A DNA stretch of 64,000 nt, taken from the NCBI RefSeq assembly GCF_009720745.1, contig NZ_WNKX01000022.1, forward strand, positions 23,209 through 87,208, given 5' to 3'. Each line of letters begins with the position of its first letter. Positions within the stretch are counted from its first letter, which is position 1. The translations under genes were made by a program, and so were the position numbers. The notes beneath the pieces are model-generated. The model did not search any database, had not been told where the DNA came from, and saw only the letters and a program-made list of their open reading frames with translations. Shown piece by piece: positions 24,201 to 33,645 of the stretch. Origin of the DNA: Massilia eburnea. GTDB taxonomy: Bacteria > Pseudomonadota > Gammaproteobacteria > Burkholderiales > Burkholderiaceae_D.

Positions 24201-24975
24201 GGGTGGTCGTATCGAGGAACTCGCGCATGGAGCGCGCGGCCGCTGCGCAGTCTTCCGGCAGTTCGGCTTCGGCGGCGATCATGGCAGCCTTGGCTTCGTC
24301 CAGCGTCAGGCCCGAGCGGTACAGAAGCTTGTAGGCGTTGCGGATGGCGTTGATCTGCTCGCGGGTGAAACCGCGGCGTTTCAGGCCTTCGATATTGACG
24401 CCGTGGGCCGCTGCCGGGTTGCCGTTCAACAGCACGTATGGCGGGACGTCCTGGGTCAGGCTGGTGCTCATGCCGACGAAGGCGTGGGCGCCGATCTTGC
24501 AGAACTGGTGCACGTTGGCGAAGCCGGACATGATCACCCAGTCGCCAATCTCCACGTGGCCCGCCATCTGGGCATTATTGGAGAAGACGGTGTTGTTGCC
24601 GACGATGCAGTCATGCGCCAGGTGGACGTAGGCCGAGATCCAGTTGTTGTTGCCCAGCTTCGTTACGCCCTTGTCCTGCACCGTACCGAGGTTGAAGGTG
24701 CAGAACTCGCGGATGGTGTTATCGTCGCCGATCTCCAGGCGGGTCGGCTCGCCATTCCATTTCTTGTCCTGCGGCGCGGCGCCGATGGACGAGAACTGGA
24801 AGAACTTGTTGTTCTTGCCGATGGTGGTGTGGCCCTCGATGACCACGTGCGGGCCCACCACGGTATTCTCGCCAATCACCACGTTCGGGCCAACGATCGT
24901 GTATGGGCCGATCTCGACGCCCGCGGCCAATTCGGCCTTGGGATCGACAATCGCTGTTGGGTGGATGGTCGCCAT
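24184..24975 (-). CDS. lpxA: UDP-GlcNAc acyltransferase
   Basis: First step of lipid A synthesis: 3-O-acylation of UDP-GlcNAc from hydroxyacyl-ACP. The 263-residue left-handed beta helix shows hexapeptide repeats (IGPYTIVGPNVVIGENTVVG), the catalytic histidine region YVHLAHDCIVGNN, and NVEGLKRRGF-like VNIEGLKRRGF. Start MATIHPTAIVDP at 24975; upstream codons in frame are not family-like. Five bases separate it from fabZ. Confidence 0.97.
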   Translation of the reverse strand: MATIHPTAIVDPKAELAAGVEIGPYTIVGPNVVIGENTVVGPHVVIEGHTTIGKNNKFFQFSSIGAAPQDKKWNGEPTRLEIGDDNTIREFCTFNLGTVQDKGVTKLGNNNWISAYVHLAHDCIVGNNTVFSNNAQMAGHVEIGDWVIMSGFANVHQFCKIGAHAFVGMSTSLTQDVPPYVLLNGNPAAAHGVNIEGLKRRGFTREQINAIRNAYKLLYRSGLTLDEAKAAMIAAEAELPEDCAAAARSMREFLDTTTRGIVR

Positions 24976-24980
24976 GCGTG

Positions 24981-25442
24981 TTACTCCACGGAGCGGATGG
25001 TGCACATCAGCTCAGCTTCCAGCGCTACCTGGCCGTCGACCGAGCCGACCGCCTTGTATTTCCAGATGCCGCGCGCATTGCGCACGATTTCCACGTCCAT
25101 CCGCAGCTGGTCGCCGGGACCTACCGGGCGCTTGAAGCGCGCATTGTCGATGCCGACGAAATAGACCACCGAATTCTCGTCCGGCTTCAGGCCGATCGAT
25201 TTGAACGACAGCAGCGCGGCGGCCTGCGCCATCGCTTCGATCATCAGCACGCCAGGCATGACTGGCTTGTGCGGGAAGTGGCCGTTGAAGAATTCTTCGT
25301 TCGCGGTCACGTTCTTGATGGCGGTGAGGGTCTTGTTTTCCTCGTAGTTGAGAACACGGTCTACCAGCAGCATCGGATAGCGGTGCGGCAGGTAGGACTT
25401 GATCTCACAGATGTCCATCGTCTTGTTTTCGGTAGTAGTCAT
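24981..25442 (-). CDS. fabZ: 3-hydroxyacyl-ACP dehydratase FabZ
   Basis: Dehydrates hydroxyacyl-ACP in fatty acid synthesis and competes with LpxA for hydroxymyristoyl-ACP. The 153-residue hot-dog protein has IKSYLPHRYPMLLVDRV, catalytic H55 in FNGHFPHKPVMPG and E69 in MIEAMAQ. The ATG at 25442 overlaps the lpxD stop (ATGA); a second in-frame Met eight codons on is possible. Confidence 0.96.
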   Translation of the reverse strand: MTTTENKTMDICEIKSYLPHRYPMLLVDRVLNYEENKTLTAIKNVTANEEFFNGHFPHKPVMPGVLMIEAMAQAAALLSFKSIGLKPDENSVVYFVGIDNARFKRPVGPGDQLRMDVEIVRNARGIWKYKAVGSVDGQVALEAELMCTIRSVE

Positions 25443-26494
25443 GATTCTTCGTTTTCGCTTTTAGTTTTAATGGTCTTTTCCAGCGTGCGCAGTTTTTCGC
25501 GCATGGTCGGCAGGTTGCGCACAATCACAGCCGATTTCTCCCAATCGCTGTGCTTGGCAATCGGATAGGAGCCCGAATACTGGCCCGGTTCGGAAATCGA
25601 GCGCGACACCAGGGCGCCGCCCGAGATATTCACCTTGTCGCCGATGTTGATGTGGCCGACCACCATCGCGGCGCCGCCGAACGTGCAGTACTTGCCGATC
25701 CTGGTGCTGCCGGCGATGCCGACGCAGGCCGCCATGGCGGTGTGCGCGCCAATATGGATATTGTGGGCGATCTGGATCAGGTTATCCAGCTTGACGCCGT
25801 CTTCGATCACGGTGTCGGCCAGCGCGCCGCGGTCGACGCAGGTATTGGAGCCGATATCGACATCATCGCCCATCACCACGCGCCCCACCTGCGGGATGCG
25901 CACGTAGACGCCGCCGTCGTTGGCGAAGCCGAAACCGTCGGTGCCGATCACGGCGCCCGAATGGATGATGCCGCGCTTGCCGATCACGCACTTGGCGTGG
26001 AAGGTCACGTTGGCGAAGAAGTGCGTGCCCTCGCCGATCTCCGCCTCGCGGCCGATATAGCAGCCGGCGTCGATCACCACGCCAGGGCCGATCACGGCGC
26101 CCGCCTCGACCACCGCTTTCGGGCCGATGTGGGCGCTGGGGTCCACCTTGGCTGCAGGGTCGACCCACGCCGTCGGGTGCACGCCGGCCGGACGCACGTA
26201 GGCAGTCTGCGCCTCGAACATCTGCGCGGCACGGGCGAAGTACACGTAGGGGTTCTTGACGACGATGCGGGCGCCTTTATAGGTCTCCGCCACGAAAGCG
26301 TCGTCGTTGGCGTGGACAATCAGGGCGGCCGCCTGGCTTTGCCCCGCCTGTTCGCGGAATTTGGTATTACTGAGGAAGCTGATTTGCGAAGCGCCTGCAT
26401 CGGTCAACGGTGCGATCCCCGAAACGACAAGTTCCGGGTCTCCCACAAGTTGACCGCCCAGGCGTTCGACCAGTTCACCTAGTCGAAGGCCCAT
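25439..26494 (-). CDS. lpxD: UDP-3-O-acylglucosamine N-acyltransferase
   Basis: Third lipid A enzyme. The 351-residue protein has an N-terminal uridine-binding domain (about 1-100), a long hexapeptide-repeat helix (IGPKAVVEAGAVIGPGVVID onward), the catalytic region QIAHNIHIGAHTAMAACVG and a C-terminal helical tail. Start MGLRLGELVERLGG at 26494; the longer open frame upstream is out-of-phase readthrough of ompH DNA. Twenty bases follow ompH. Confidence 0.96.
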   Translation of the reverse strand: MGLRLGELVERLGGQLVGDPELVVSGIAPLTDAGASQISFLSNTKFREQAGQSQAAALIVHANDDAFVAETYKGARIVVKNPYVYFARAAQMFEAQTAYVRPAGVHPTAWVDPAAKVDPSAHIGPKAVVEAGAVIGPGVVIDAGCYIGREAEIGEGTHFFANVTFHAKCVIGKRGIIHSGAVIGTDGFGFANDGGVYVRIPQVGRVVMGDDVDIGSNTCVDRGALADTVIEDGVKLDNLIQIAHNIHIGAHTAMAACVGIAGSTRIGKYCTFGGAAMVVGHINIGDKVNISGGALVSRSISEPGQYSGSYPIAKHSDWEKSAVIVRNLPTMREKLRTLEKTIKTKSENEES

Positions 26495-26514
26495 GTTCAA
26501 TCCAATCTCGTTTG

Positions 26515-27027
26515 TTATTTGTCCAGCGCTTCCAGCACCTTGGCGGTGATGTCGATGCGCGGGCTGGCCCACACAGCGTCCTGCAGGACGATGTCGTAGC
26601 CTTCGGTAGTTGCCAGCTGCTTGATGATCTTCGTCGCCTTTTCGGCGATCGCGGCACGCTCTTCGTTGGTGCGCTGGTTCAGGTCTTCGCGGAACTCGCG
26701 CTGGCGGCGCTGGAAGTTCAGGTCCGCCTCGTAGGCTTCGCGCTGCAGCTTGCTGCGTTCTGCCTCCGGCTTGGTGGCGCCTTCCTTTTCCAGCTTCTCG
26801 GCAGCTGCCTTGGAGCGCATCGCCAGTTCCTGCAGGGCCTTTTCGCGGCTGGAGAATTCTTCGCGCAGCTTGTTGTCGGCGGCTTTCGCCAGCTTCGACT
26901 CGTTGTAGATGCGTTCGGCGCTCAGCCAGGCAATCCGGGAGGACTGCGCCTGCGCCGGTGCCGTGGCCATGATGCCCAGCGCCATAACAGCAGCGATTTT
27001 GCTCAGCGTAGCGGTGGCAGTCTTCAA
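26515..27027 (-). CDS. OmpH/Skp periplasmic chaperone
   Basis: A 170-residue chaperone that holds unfolded outer-membrane proteins for the BAM complex. Signal peptide (MKTATATLSKIAAVMALGIM, cut after APAQA), then a highly charged coiled coil (about 55-135) and the C-terminal GYDIVLQDAVWASPRIDIT. A TTG start at 27027 is preferred: a GGAG lies seven to ten bases before it and it yields a normal signal peptide. An ATG at 27084 overlaps the bamA stop but would add 19 residues that spoil the signal sequence. Confidence 0.88.
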   Translation of the reverse strand: MKTATATLSKIAAVMALGIMATAPAQAQSSRIAWLSAERIYNESKLAKAADNKLREEFSSREKALQELAMRSKAAAEKLEKEGATKPEAERSKLQREAYEADLNFQRRQREFREDLNQRTNEERAAIAEKATKIIKQLATTEGYDIVLQDAVWASPRIDITAKVLEALDK

Positions 27028-27083
27028 CTTGATTCTCCGTCCAAATAAGTTGCTTTGTTGCACTTTTTGATGCACTAAGGGCA

Positions 27084-29417
27084 TCAGAAGCCAGTACCCA
27101 TCTGGAACTGGAAGCGTTCCAGGCGGTCGCCCAGCTTGGCATTCAGGGGCTTAGCATAACTCAACTTCAGCGGGCCGACCGGGGAAATCCAGCTCAGGCC
27201 CAGGCCGGTCGAGAAGCGCAGCTCGGACAGGCGCATCTTCTGCCCTTCCGAATACACCTGGCCGCCATCGAGGAAGCCGAACCAGCGCAGCGAGCGGTCC
27301 TGGCCCTGGCCCGGGAATGGCAGCTGCAGTTCGGCATTGCCGATCATCCGCTCGGCGCCGCCCAGCGAGTCGCCGTAACGCGGGTCGACCGCGCCCAGCG
27401 AGGAGCTGGTGTAACCGCGCACGGAACCGATACCGCCGGCGTAGAAGTTCTTGAACACCGGGTAGGCGTGGCCGCCGAAACCGCGGCCGTAGTCGAATTC
27501 GCCCTTCAGTGCCAGGGTGATCTTGTTGGTCAGCGGCTTGTACCACTGGGTTTCGTACACGCCGCGCCAGTATTTCGAGCGGCCGATGCCGTCGAATTCC
27601 AGGTTGATACGCTGCATGTAGCCGATGGTCGGCGTCATGGCCGAATCGCGGCTGTCGCGCGCCCAGGCCACGGTCAGCGGCACGGCATAGGCGTTGACCG
27701 AACCGATACCGGTGGACGGACCGCCCAGGTCCCTCACGTACTGCTTGAAGTAAGTCGGCGAAGTCTCGTCGGTGGTGACGTTCGATTTTTCCAGGCCGAT
27801 ACCGAAGAAGACGGTATCCACCTCGGAGAACGGCACGCCGAAGTTGACGCGGCCGCCGGTCTGCTTGATGGTATACAGGCCCGTGTTCACTGCAGGCGGG
27901 CGGAAGGTACGCAGGTACACTTCATAGCTGCGCGACACGCCGTCTTCGGTGAAGTACGGGTTCACGTGCGAGAAGGCGATGGTGCGGCTGTACTTCGACG
28001 TATTCAGCTCCAGGCCCACGGTATTGCCCGAGCCCGCGAAGTTGGCTTGCTGGATCGCGGCATTGAAGGTGAACTTTTCAGCCTGCGAGAAGGCGCCGCC
28101 GATCTGGAAGTTACCGGTTGGGCGCTCGGTCACGGTCATGTTGATGTCGACCTGGTCGGAGGTGCCCTGGGCTTCCGGCGTGTCGACCGTCACTTCCTTG
28201 AAGTAGCCGGTGCGGTCGACGCGGTCGCGCGAAGCCTTGATCTTGTTGGCGTCGTACCAGCTCGATTCGAACTGGCGGAACTCGCGGCGGATCACTTCGT
28301 CGCGAGTGGTGGTATTGCCCTGGACGTTGATGTGGCGCACATAGGCGCGCTTGCCCGGGTCGATGAAGAAGGTGAATGCGACTTCGCGCTTGGCCTGGTC
28401 GATTTCCGGGTTGGCGTTGACGTTGGCGAAGGCGAAGCCGAAGGTGCCCAGGCGGTCGGTAATCAGCTTGTTGGTGACGGTCAGGGCCTTGCCGGAGTAC
28501 AGCTCGCCCTTCTTCAGCAGCACCAGCTGGCGCAATTCTTCCTCGCGGCCGAACATCTCGCCTTCGAACTTGATGTCCGAGACCTTGTACTTCTCACCCT
28601 CGGTGATGTTGATGGTGATGTAGATGTCCTTCTTGTCCGGGGTGATCGACACCTGGGTGGAATCCACATTCATCTCGATATAGCCATGGTCCAGGTACCA
28701 GGACTTGATGGTCTCGATGTCGCCATTCAGCTTGGTCTTGGAGTACTGGTCGGCCTTGGTGTACCAGCTGAACCAGCCGCCGGTATTCAGGGCCATCTGC
28801 TCTTTCAGCTCCTTGTCGCTGAAAGCCTTGTTGCCGACGATGTTGATCTGCTTGATGCGCGCCACGTCGCCTTCGTCGACGTCGAAGTCGATGTTGACGC
28901 GGTTACGCTCCAGCGGGGTGACGGTGGTGGTGACTTTCACGCCGTACAGGCCGCGCGACAGGTACTGCCGCTTCAATTCCTGTTCGGCGCGGTCGACCGA
29001 CGCCTTGTCGAAAGTCTTGGCTTCGCCGACGCCGATGTCCTTCAGCGCCTTGACCAGCATGTCCTTCTCGAATTCGTGGGTGCCCTTGAAGTCCACCTTG
29101 GCGATGGCCGGACGTTCTTCCACGATCACCACCAGCACATTGCCGTCGCGCTCCAGTTTCACATCCTTGAAGATGCCGGTCGCGTACAGGGCTTTGATGG
29201 TGGCTACGGATTTGTCGTCACTGAAGGTTTCGCCCACGCGCACCGGCAGGTAGCTGAACACGGTACCGGCTTCGGTACGCTGGATGCCTTCGACGCGGAT
29301 GTCCTTGACGACAAACGACTCGGCGGCGATTGCGCTGCCGGAGCAGATTGCCAGGACGGCTGCGCCTACCAGGGTGCGGCGGAATTGAGGGGCGATACGA
29401 TCAGTGTGTAATTTCAT
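27084..29417 (-). CDS. bamA: Outer-membrane assembly factor BamA
   Basis: Core of the machine that inserts beta-barrel proteins. The 777-residue precursor has a signal peptide (cut after SAIAAE), five POTRA domains (about residues 35-430) and a 16-strand barrel with the SVRGYTSSSLG loop-6 motif and a terminal QFQMGTGF strand. The ATG at 29417 is taken; a TTG two codons upstream is also in frame. Lies between rseP and ompH in the standard order. Confidence 0.97.
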   Translation of the reverse strand: MKLHTDRIAPQFRRTLVGAAVLAICSGSAIAAESFVVKDIRVEGIQRTEAGTVFSYLPVRVGETFSDDKSVATIKALYATGIFKDVKLERDGNVLVVIVEERPAIAKVDFKGTHEFEKDMLVKALKDIGVGEAKTFDKASVDRAEQELKRQYLSRGLYGVKVTTTVTPLERNRVNIDFDVDEGDVARIKQINIVGNKAFSDKELKEQMALNTGGWFSWYTKADQYSKTKLNGDIETIKSWYLDHGYIEMNVDSTQVSITPDKKDIYITINITEGEKYKVSDIKFEGEMFGREEELRQLVLLKKGELYSGKALTVTNKLITDRLGTFGFAFANVNANPEIDQAKREVAFTFFIDPGKRAYVRHINVQGNTTTRDEVIRREFRQFESSWYDANKIKASRDRVDRTGYFKEVTVDTPEAQGTSDQVDINMTVTERPTGNFQIGGAFSQAEKFTFNAAIQQANFAGSGNTVGLELNTSKYSRTIAFSHVNPYFTEDGVSRSYEVYLRTFRPPAVNTGLYTIKQTGGRVNFGVPFSEVDTVFFGIGLEKSNVTTDETSPTYFKQYVRDLGGPSTGIGSVNAYAVPLTVAWARDSRDSAMTPTIGYMQRINLEFDGIGRSKYWRGVYETQWYKPLTNKITLALKGEFDYGRGFGGHAYPVFKNFYAGGIGSVRGYTSSSLGAVDPRYGDSLGGAERMIGNAELQLPFPGQGQDRSLRWFGFLDGGQVYSEGQKMRLSELRFSTGLGLSWISPVGPLKLSYAKPLNAKLGDRLERFQFQMGTGF

Positions 29418-29434
29418 CGGCAAATCGAAAAAAA

Positions 29435-30799
29435 TTAAAGCTTCCGGGCCAGGTCGTTAAATATCGCCAGCGCCATTAAGGACACCAGCAAACCCAATCC
29501 AATCCGCTGCGCCATTTCGGCAAAGCGCTCGGAAATGGGGCGCCCTGTCAAAACTTCCAGCGAATAATACAGCAAATGCCCCCCATCCAGAACAGGAATT
29601 GGCAGCAAATTCATTAGTCCAAGGCTCACGCTGATAAAGGCCACGAAGCCGATAAATGATTCGGCGCCCATTTTGGCGGTTTCCCCGGCATATTCTGCAA
29701 TGGTCAGCGGCCCGGTAATATTCTTCAGCGAGACTTCGCCCACAATCATGCGGCCCAGGATCTTGAAGGTCATCGAACAGATTTCCTTCACCTGGCGCAC
29801 TGCCTTGCCCGCAGCATCCAGCGGACCGTAATGCACGATCATCGTATCAATGGAGCCCACCAGTTCGGCCTTGATCTTACCGACTGTTACAAGGCCCTTG
29901 CTGTTGGCGGCCTTGTCCTCGACCGGGTCCGGCGTCAATTCCAGCTGCTGCTGGCGGCCGTCGCGCAGCACGGTGACCGCCAGTTTGCGGCCCGGCGAAC
30001 GCAGCACTTCGGCCACAAACGCGCGTGCATCGTGGATCTGCAGGCCATCCACGGCCAGGATCACGTCCCCTTTGAGCATGCCGGCGCGGCGGGCGGCGCC
30101 GCCCTCCTCCATGCGGCCGATCATGGGCGGCGGGCGCATCAGGTCCAGGCCCATGGCCGCCGGCACATCGTCTTCCAGGCTGACATGGGCTGCCGCTTCC
30201 GCCGGCAGCGTGGCGCGCACCTCGCCGTAGCCGGGGCGTTCGAGCACCAGGGCCATGGCTTCGCGGTGGATGGCGGACTGGATGATGGCCCAGCGCAGCT
30301 CGGACCAGCCCTGCACCGGATCGCCGTTGATGGATTTCACGAGGTCGCCGCGCTGCAGGCCTGCCGTGGCGGCGGCGGTCGCCGTCGCCGGCTCGGCGAT
30401 GCGGGCGGTCGGCTCGCGCACGCCGGCCATGTACAGGCCAGCATACAGGACGATGGCGAGCAGGAAGTTGGCCAGCGGGCCGGCTGCCACGATGGCGATG
30501 CGTTTCCAGACGCTCTGGCGGGTGAATTCGCGCTGGAGGTCTTCCGGCGTGGCGCCGCTCAAGTCGCTCTCGCGGGCATCCAGCATCTTGACGTAGCCGC
30601 CCAGGGGGATGGCGGATATGGCCCATTCCGTCTGGTCAGGGCCGAATTTGCGCATCCAGACGATGCGGCCCATGCCGACCGAGAAGCGCAGCACTTTGAC
30701 GCCGCACCAGCGCGCCACCAGGTAGTGCCCCAGCTCGTGAATGACGATCAGGGTGCCGAGGCAGGCGATCGTGGCGAGGATGGTGCGCAGGAGATCCAT
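29435..30799 (-). CDS. rseP: Site-2 protease RseP
   Basis: Inner-membrane zinc protease that cleaves anti-sigma factors such as RseA and clears signal-peptide remnants. The 454-residue protein has HELGH at residues 21-25 in the first membrane helix, two PDZ domains (about 110-310) and the LDGGHLLYY motif near residue 400 that supplies the third zinc ligand. Start at 30799 gives the usual MDLLRTILA. Four bases separate it from dxr. Confidence 0.96.
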   Translation of the reverse strand: MDLLRTILATIACLGTLIVIHELGHYLVARWCGVKVLRFSVGMGRIVWMRKFGPDQTEWAISAIPLGGYVKMLDARESDLSGATPEDLQREFTRQSVWKRIAIVAAGPLANFLLAIVLYAGLYMAGVREPTARIAEPATATAAATAGLQRGDLVKSINGDPVQGWSELRWAIIQSAIHREAMALVLERPGYGEVRATLPAEAAAHVSLEDDVPAAMGLDLMRPPPMIGRMEEGGAARRAGMLKGDVILAVDGLQIHDARAFVAEVLRSPGRKLAVTVLRDGRQQQLELTPDPVEDKAANSKGLVTVGKIKAELVGSIDTMIVHYGPLDAAGKAVRQVKEICSMTFKILGRMIVGEVSLKNITGPLTIAEYAGETAKMGAESFIGFVAFISVSLGLMNLLPIPVLDGGHLLYYSLEVLTGRPISERFAEMAQRIGLGLLVSLMALAIFNDLARKL

Positions 30800-30803
30800 G
30801 GCG

Positions 30804-31976
30804 CTACCCGGCGATAATCCGTTCCGCTGCGGCCCGCGCCAGCGCATCCTGCGCCATCACGGCCTCGATGCTGCTGGCCGCGCCATGCGGCAGTTCGTCC
30901 ATGACCTGCGCGATGACGCGGTCGATGCGGCGGAAGCCGATACGCTGTTCGAGGAAGGCTTGCACCGCCACCTCGTTGGCTGCGTTCAGCAGGGCCGGGG
31001 CGGTACCGCCGGCGCGCAGGGCTTGATAGGCCAGCGCCAGGCAGGGGAAGCGCTCGAAGTCCGGCTTTTCGAATTGCAGGGTGCCGACCTGGGTCAGGTC
31101 CAGCTGGGCCACGCCGGATGCGACGCGCTCCGGATAAGCCAGGGCGTGCGCGATCGGGGTGCGCATGTCCGGGTTGCCCAGTTCCGCCAGCACGGAGCCG
31201 TCGTTGTAGGACACCATGGAATGAATCACCGATTGCGGGTGGATCACCACTTCGATCTGCTGCGCTGGAGCGCCGAACAGCCAGTGCGCCTCGATCACTT
31301 CCAGGCCCTTGTTCATCATGGTCGCGGAATCGACCGAAATCTTGCGGCCCATGACCCATTTCGGATGCTTGCAGGCCTCGTCCGGGGTCACGTTCTCCAG
31401 GGTCGCCACATCGCGCTTCAGGAATGGGCCGCCGGAAGCGGTCAGCAGGATCTTGGTCACGCCAGCGGCAGCCGGCACGCGGCCATAGCCTGCAGGCAGG
31501 CACTGGAAGATGGCGTTGTGCTCGGAGTCGATCGGCAGCAGCGCAGCGCCGCTGCCGGCCACGGCATCCATGAACAGCTGGCCGGACATCACCAGCGCTT
31601 CCTTATTGGCCAGCATGACCTTCTTGCCGGCGCGGGCGGCAGCCAGGGTCGGCGCCAGGCCTGCGGCGCCGACGATGGCGGCCATCACGGCATCGGTTCC
31701 GGATGCGCACGACACGCTGCACAGCGCAGCTTCGCCCCACTCCACTTCCGTCTTGCAGCCGGCGGCGCGCAGCAAGGCGCCCAGCTGGTCGGCGGCAGCG
31801 GCGCTGCCCACCACGGCGCGGGCCGGATGGAACTGGATACACTGTGCGGCCAGCTCCTCGACCCGGCTATGGGCCGTCAGCGCATAGACGGAATAGCGGT
31901 CCGGGTGACGCGCAATGACGTCCAGCGTGGATACGCCAATGGAACCGGTGGCGCCGAGGATAGTAATGCGTTGCAT
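30804..31976 (-). CDS. dxr: 1-deoxy-D-xylulose-5-phosphate reductoisomerase
   Basis: Makes methylerythritol 4-phosphate, the committed step to isoprenoids. The 390-residue enzyme has the NADPH fold ILGATGSIGVSTLDVI, the metal/substrate segments ASGGPF, IDSEHNAIFQCLP and AANEVAVQAFL. Product flux leads to undecaprenyl phosphate made by UppS, two genes upstream. Confidence 0.97.
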   Translation of the reverse strand: MQRITILGATGSIGVSTLDVIARHPDRYSVYALTAHSRVEELAAQCIQFHPARAVVGSAAAADQLGALLRAAGCKTEVEWGEAALCSVSCASGTDAVMAAIVGAAGLAPTLAAARAGKKVMLANKEALVMSGQLFMDAVAGSGAALLPIDSEHNAIFQCLPAGYGRVPAAAGVTKILLTASGGPFLKRDVATLENVTPDEACKHPKWVMGRKISVDSATMMNKGLEVIEAHWLFGAPAQQIEVVIHPQSVIHSMVSYNDGSVLAELGNPDMRTPIAHALAYPERVASGVAQLDLTQVGTLQFEKPDFERFPCLALAYQALRAGGTAPALLNAANEVAVQAFLEQRIGFRRIDRVIAQVMDELPHGAASSIEAVMAQDALARAAAERIIAG

Positions 31977-31984
31977 GGAATTCC

Positions 31985-32821
31985 TTAGAACAGCCTTGGG
32001 GTAATCAACGCAGCGATGGGCAGCACCGGCACCAGCGCGTCGATACGGTCAAGCACGCCGCCGTGGCCGGGCAGCAGGTTGCTGCTGTCCTTCATGCCGG
32101 CGCGGCGCTTGAGCATCGATTCAAACAGGTCGCCCACGACCGAGGCGGCGACGATCAGCACCAGCACGGCCAGCGCGACGCCCCAGCCCAGGTGATCAAC
32201 CAGGCGCACCGCAAACGTGTCCTGCAGCAGCGGTACAGATGGCGCCAGCAGCACAGTCACGGCAGCCAGCAGCAGCACGGAAACCATGCCGCCAACCGCG
32301 CCTTCCCACGATTTGCCGGGCGAAATGGTCGGCGCCAGCTTGCGCTTGCCGAAGGCCTTGCCGGAGAAATAGGCGAAGATGTCGGCCGCCCACACCACCG
32401 CCATCACGGACAGCAGGTAAACCGGCCCGCGCGCAAACAGCAGCAGCATGGCGACGAAACAGGACACCAGGGTCGCCGCGTACACCATGCTGAGCATCGT
32501 GTTGCCCGTGCCTTCAGCCGGTGGCAGGCCCAGTTTCAGGGCAGGCGCGAAGCGGATCAGCCAGATCGCCGCGCCAATGGCCAGCCAGAACTGGGCATGG
32601 TCCAGGCCATTGGTGAAGATGAAGGTGTAGGCGAAAGCGGCCGTCCAGGCCAGGGCCGCGACGACCGCGAGGCGGTTCTTGAACAGGCGGAAGGCTTCCC
32701 AGACGGCAGCGCCGAAGAACAAAGCCACGACCACCTGCACCGCCGGCAGGTAGCCGGAGAACAGGACGGGCAACAGTACCGCCAGCAGCAGGACAGCGGT
32801 AATCACGCGGGTTTTCAGCAT
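31985..32821 (-). CDS. cdsA: Phosphatidate cytidylyltransferase
   Basis: Forms CDP-diacylglycerol, the precursor of all phospholipids. The 278-residue integral membrane protein has about eight membrane helices and the signature FGKRKLAPTISPGKSWEGAVGG followed by DLFESMLKRRAGMKDSSNLLPGHGGVLDRID, carrying the conserved charged residues. Located between uppS and dxr. Confidence 0.96.
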   Translation of the reverse strand: MLKTRVITAVLLLAVLLPVLFSGYLPAVQVVVALFFGAAVWEAFRLFKNRLAVVAALAWTAAFAYTFIFTNGLDHAQFWLAIGAAIWLIRFAPALKLGLPPAEGTGNTMLSMVYAATLVSCFVAMLLLFARGPVYLLSVMAVVWAADIFAYFSGKAFGKRKLAPTISPGKSWEGAVGGMVSVLLLAAVTVLLAPSVPLLQDTFAVRLVDHLGWGVALAVLVLIVAASVVGDLFESMLKRRAGMKDSSNLLPGHGGVLDRIDALVPVLPIAALITPRLF

Positions 32822-32827
32822 CGTTAT

Positions 32828-33577
32828 TTAGCTCTTGTTGGCCAGTTGGTCGCCGGTGCGGCCAAAGCGGCGTTCGCGGCCCTGGTAGGAGGCAATCGCC
32901 TCGTCCAGGCGCTCTGCATTGAAATCGGGCCAGTAGGTATCGGTGAAATACAGCTCCGTATATGCCAGTTGCCACAGCAGGAAATTGGAAATGCGCTCTT
33001 CGCCGCCGGTACGGATGAACAGGTCCGGCTCGGGCGCATAAGCCATCGACAGGTAGGGCGCCAGTTGCTCCTCGGAGAAGTCGGTCGCGCCCGGATGCTC
33101 GGCCACCATCTTGCCGATCGCCTGCATGATATCCCAGCGTCCGCCATAGTTGGCGCACACGGTGACCGTCAGGCGGGTGTTGTTGGCCGTCTTGCGTTCG
33201 GCATTGGCGATCATTTCCTGCAGCTTATCGCCAAAGCGCGACAAGTCGCCCACCACCTTCAGGCGGATATTATTGGCGTGCATCTTCGCCACTTCGCGCT
33301 CCAGGGCGGTCACGAAAAGCTTCATCAGCAGCGAGACTTCCTCTTCCGGCCGGCGCCAGTTCTCGGAACTGAAGGCGAACACGGTCAGGTATTCGATGCC
33401 GCGCTCGATACAGGCTTCGACCACGGTACGCACGGCGTCCACGCCCTTGACGTGGCCAGCCACGCGCGGCATGAAGCGCTTGGTGGCCCAGCGCCCGTTG
33501 CCGTCCATGATGATGGCCACATGGCGAGGCACCTTGGGCGCATCAGGGACCGCGGTTGTCGAACTCGAATATTTCAT
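32828..33577 (-). CDS. uppS: Undecaprenyl diphosphate synthase
   Basis: Cis-prenyltransferase producing the lipid carrier for peptidoglycan and O-antigen. The 249-residue protein shows HVAIIMDGNGRWA (catalytic Asp), GHVKGVDAVR, FAFSSENWRRP, and RTGGEERISNFLLWQLAYTE. Start MKYSSST at 33577; a frame extending further upstream crosses a terminator-like hairpin and is rejected. Six bases before cdsA. Confidence 0.96.
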   Translation of the reverse strand: MKYSSSTTAVPDAPKVPRHVAIIMDGNGRWATKRFMPRVAGHVKGVDAVRTVVEACIERGIEYLTVFAFSSENWRRPEEEVSLLMKLFVTALEREVAKMHANNIRLKVVGDLSRFGDKLQEMIANAERKTANNTRLTVTVCANYGGRWDIMQAIGKMVAEHPGATDFSEEQLAPYLSMAYAPEPDLFIRTGGEERISNFLLWQLAYTELYFTDTYWPDFNAERLDEAIASYQGRERRFGRTGDQLANKS

Positions 33578-33590
33578 AGGTACGTAAACT

Positions 33591-33635
33591 GAAAATCCGG
33601 GGAAGGCGCAGGCAAGAGCCAGCACCCCTCCCCGG
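33591..33635 (-). terminator. Hairpin between frr and uppS
   Basis: TCCGGGGA-type arms (33597-33603 with 33629-33635) and an inner GGC/GCC pairing close a 39-base hairpin, followed on the minus strand by ATTTTC. It could partly terminate after frr, tuning the switch from translation genes to envelope genes. Confidence 0.5.
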
Positions 33636-33645
33636 TTTCTGGACC

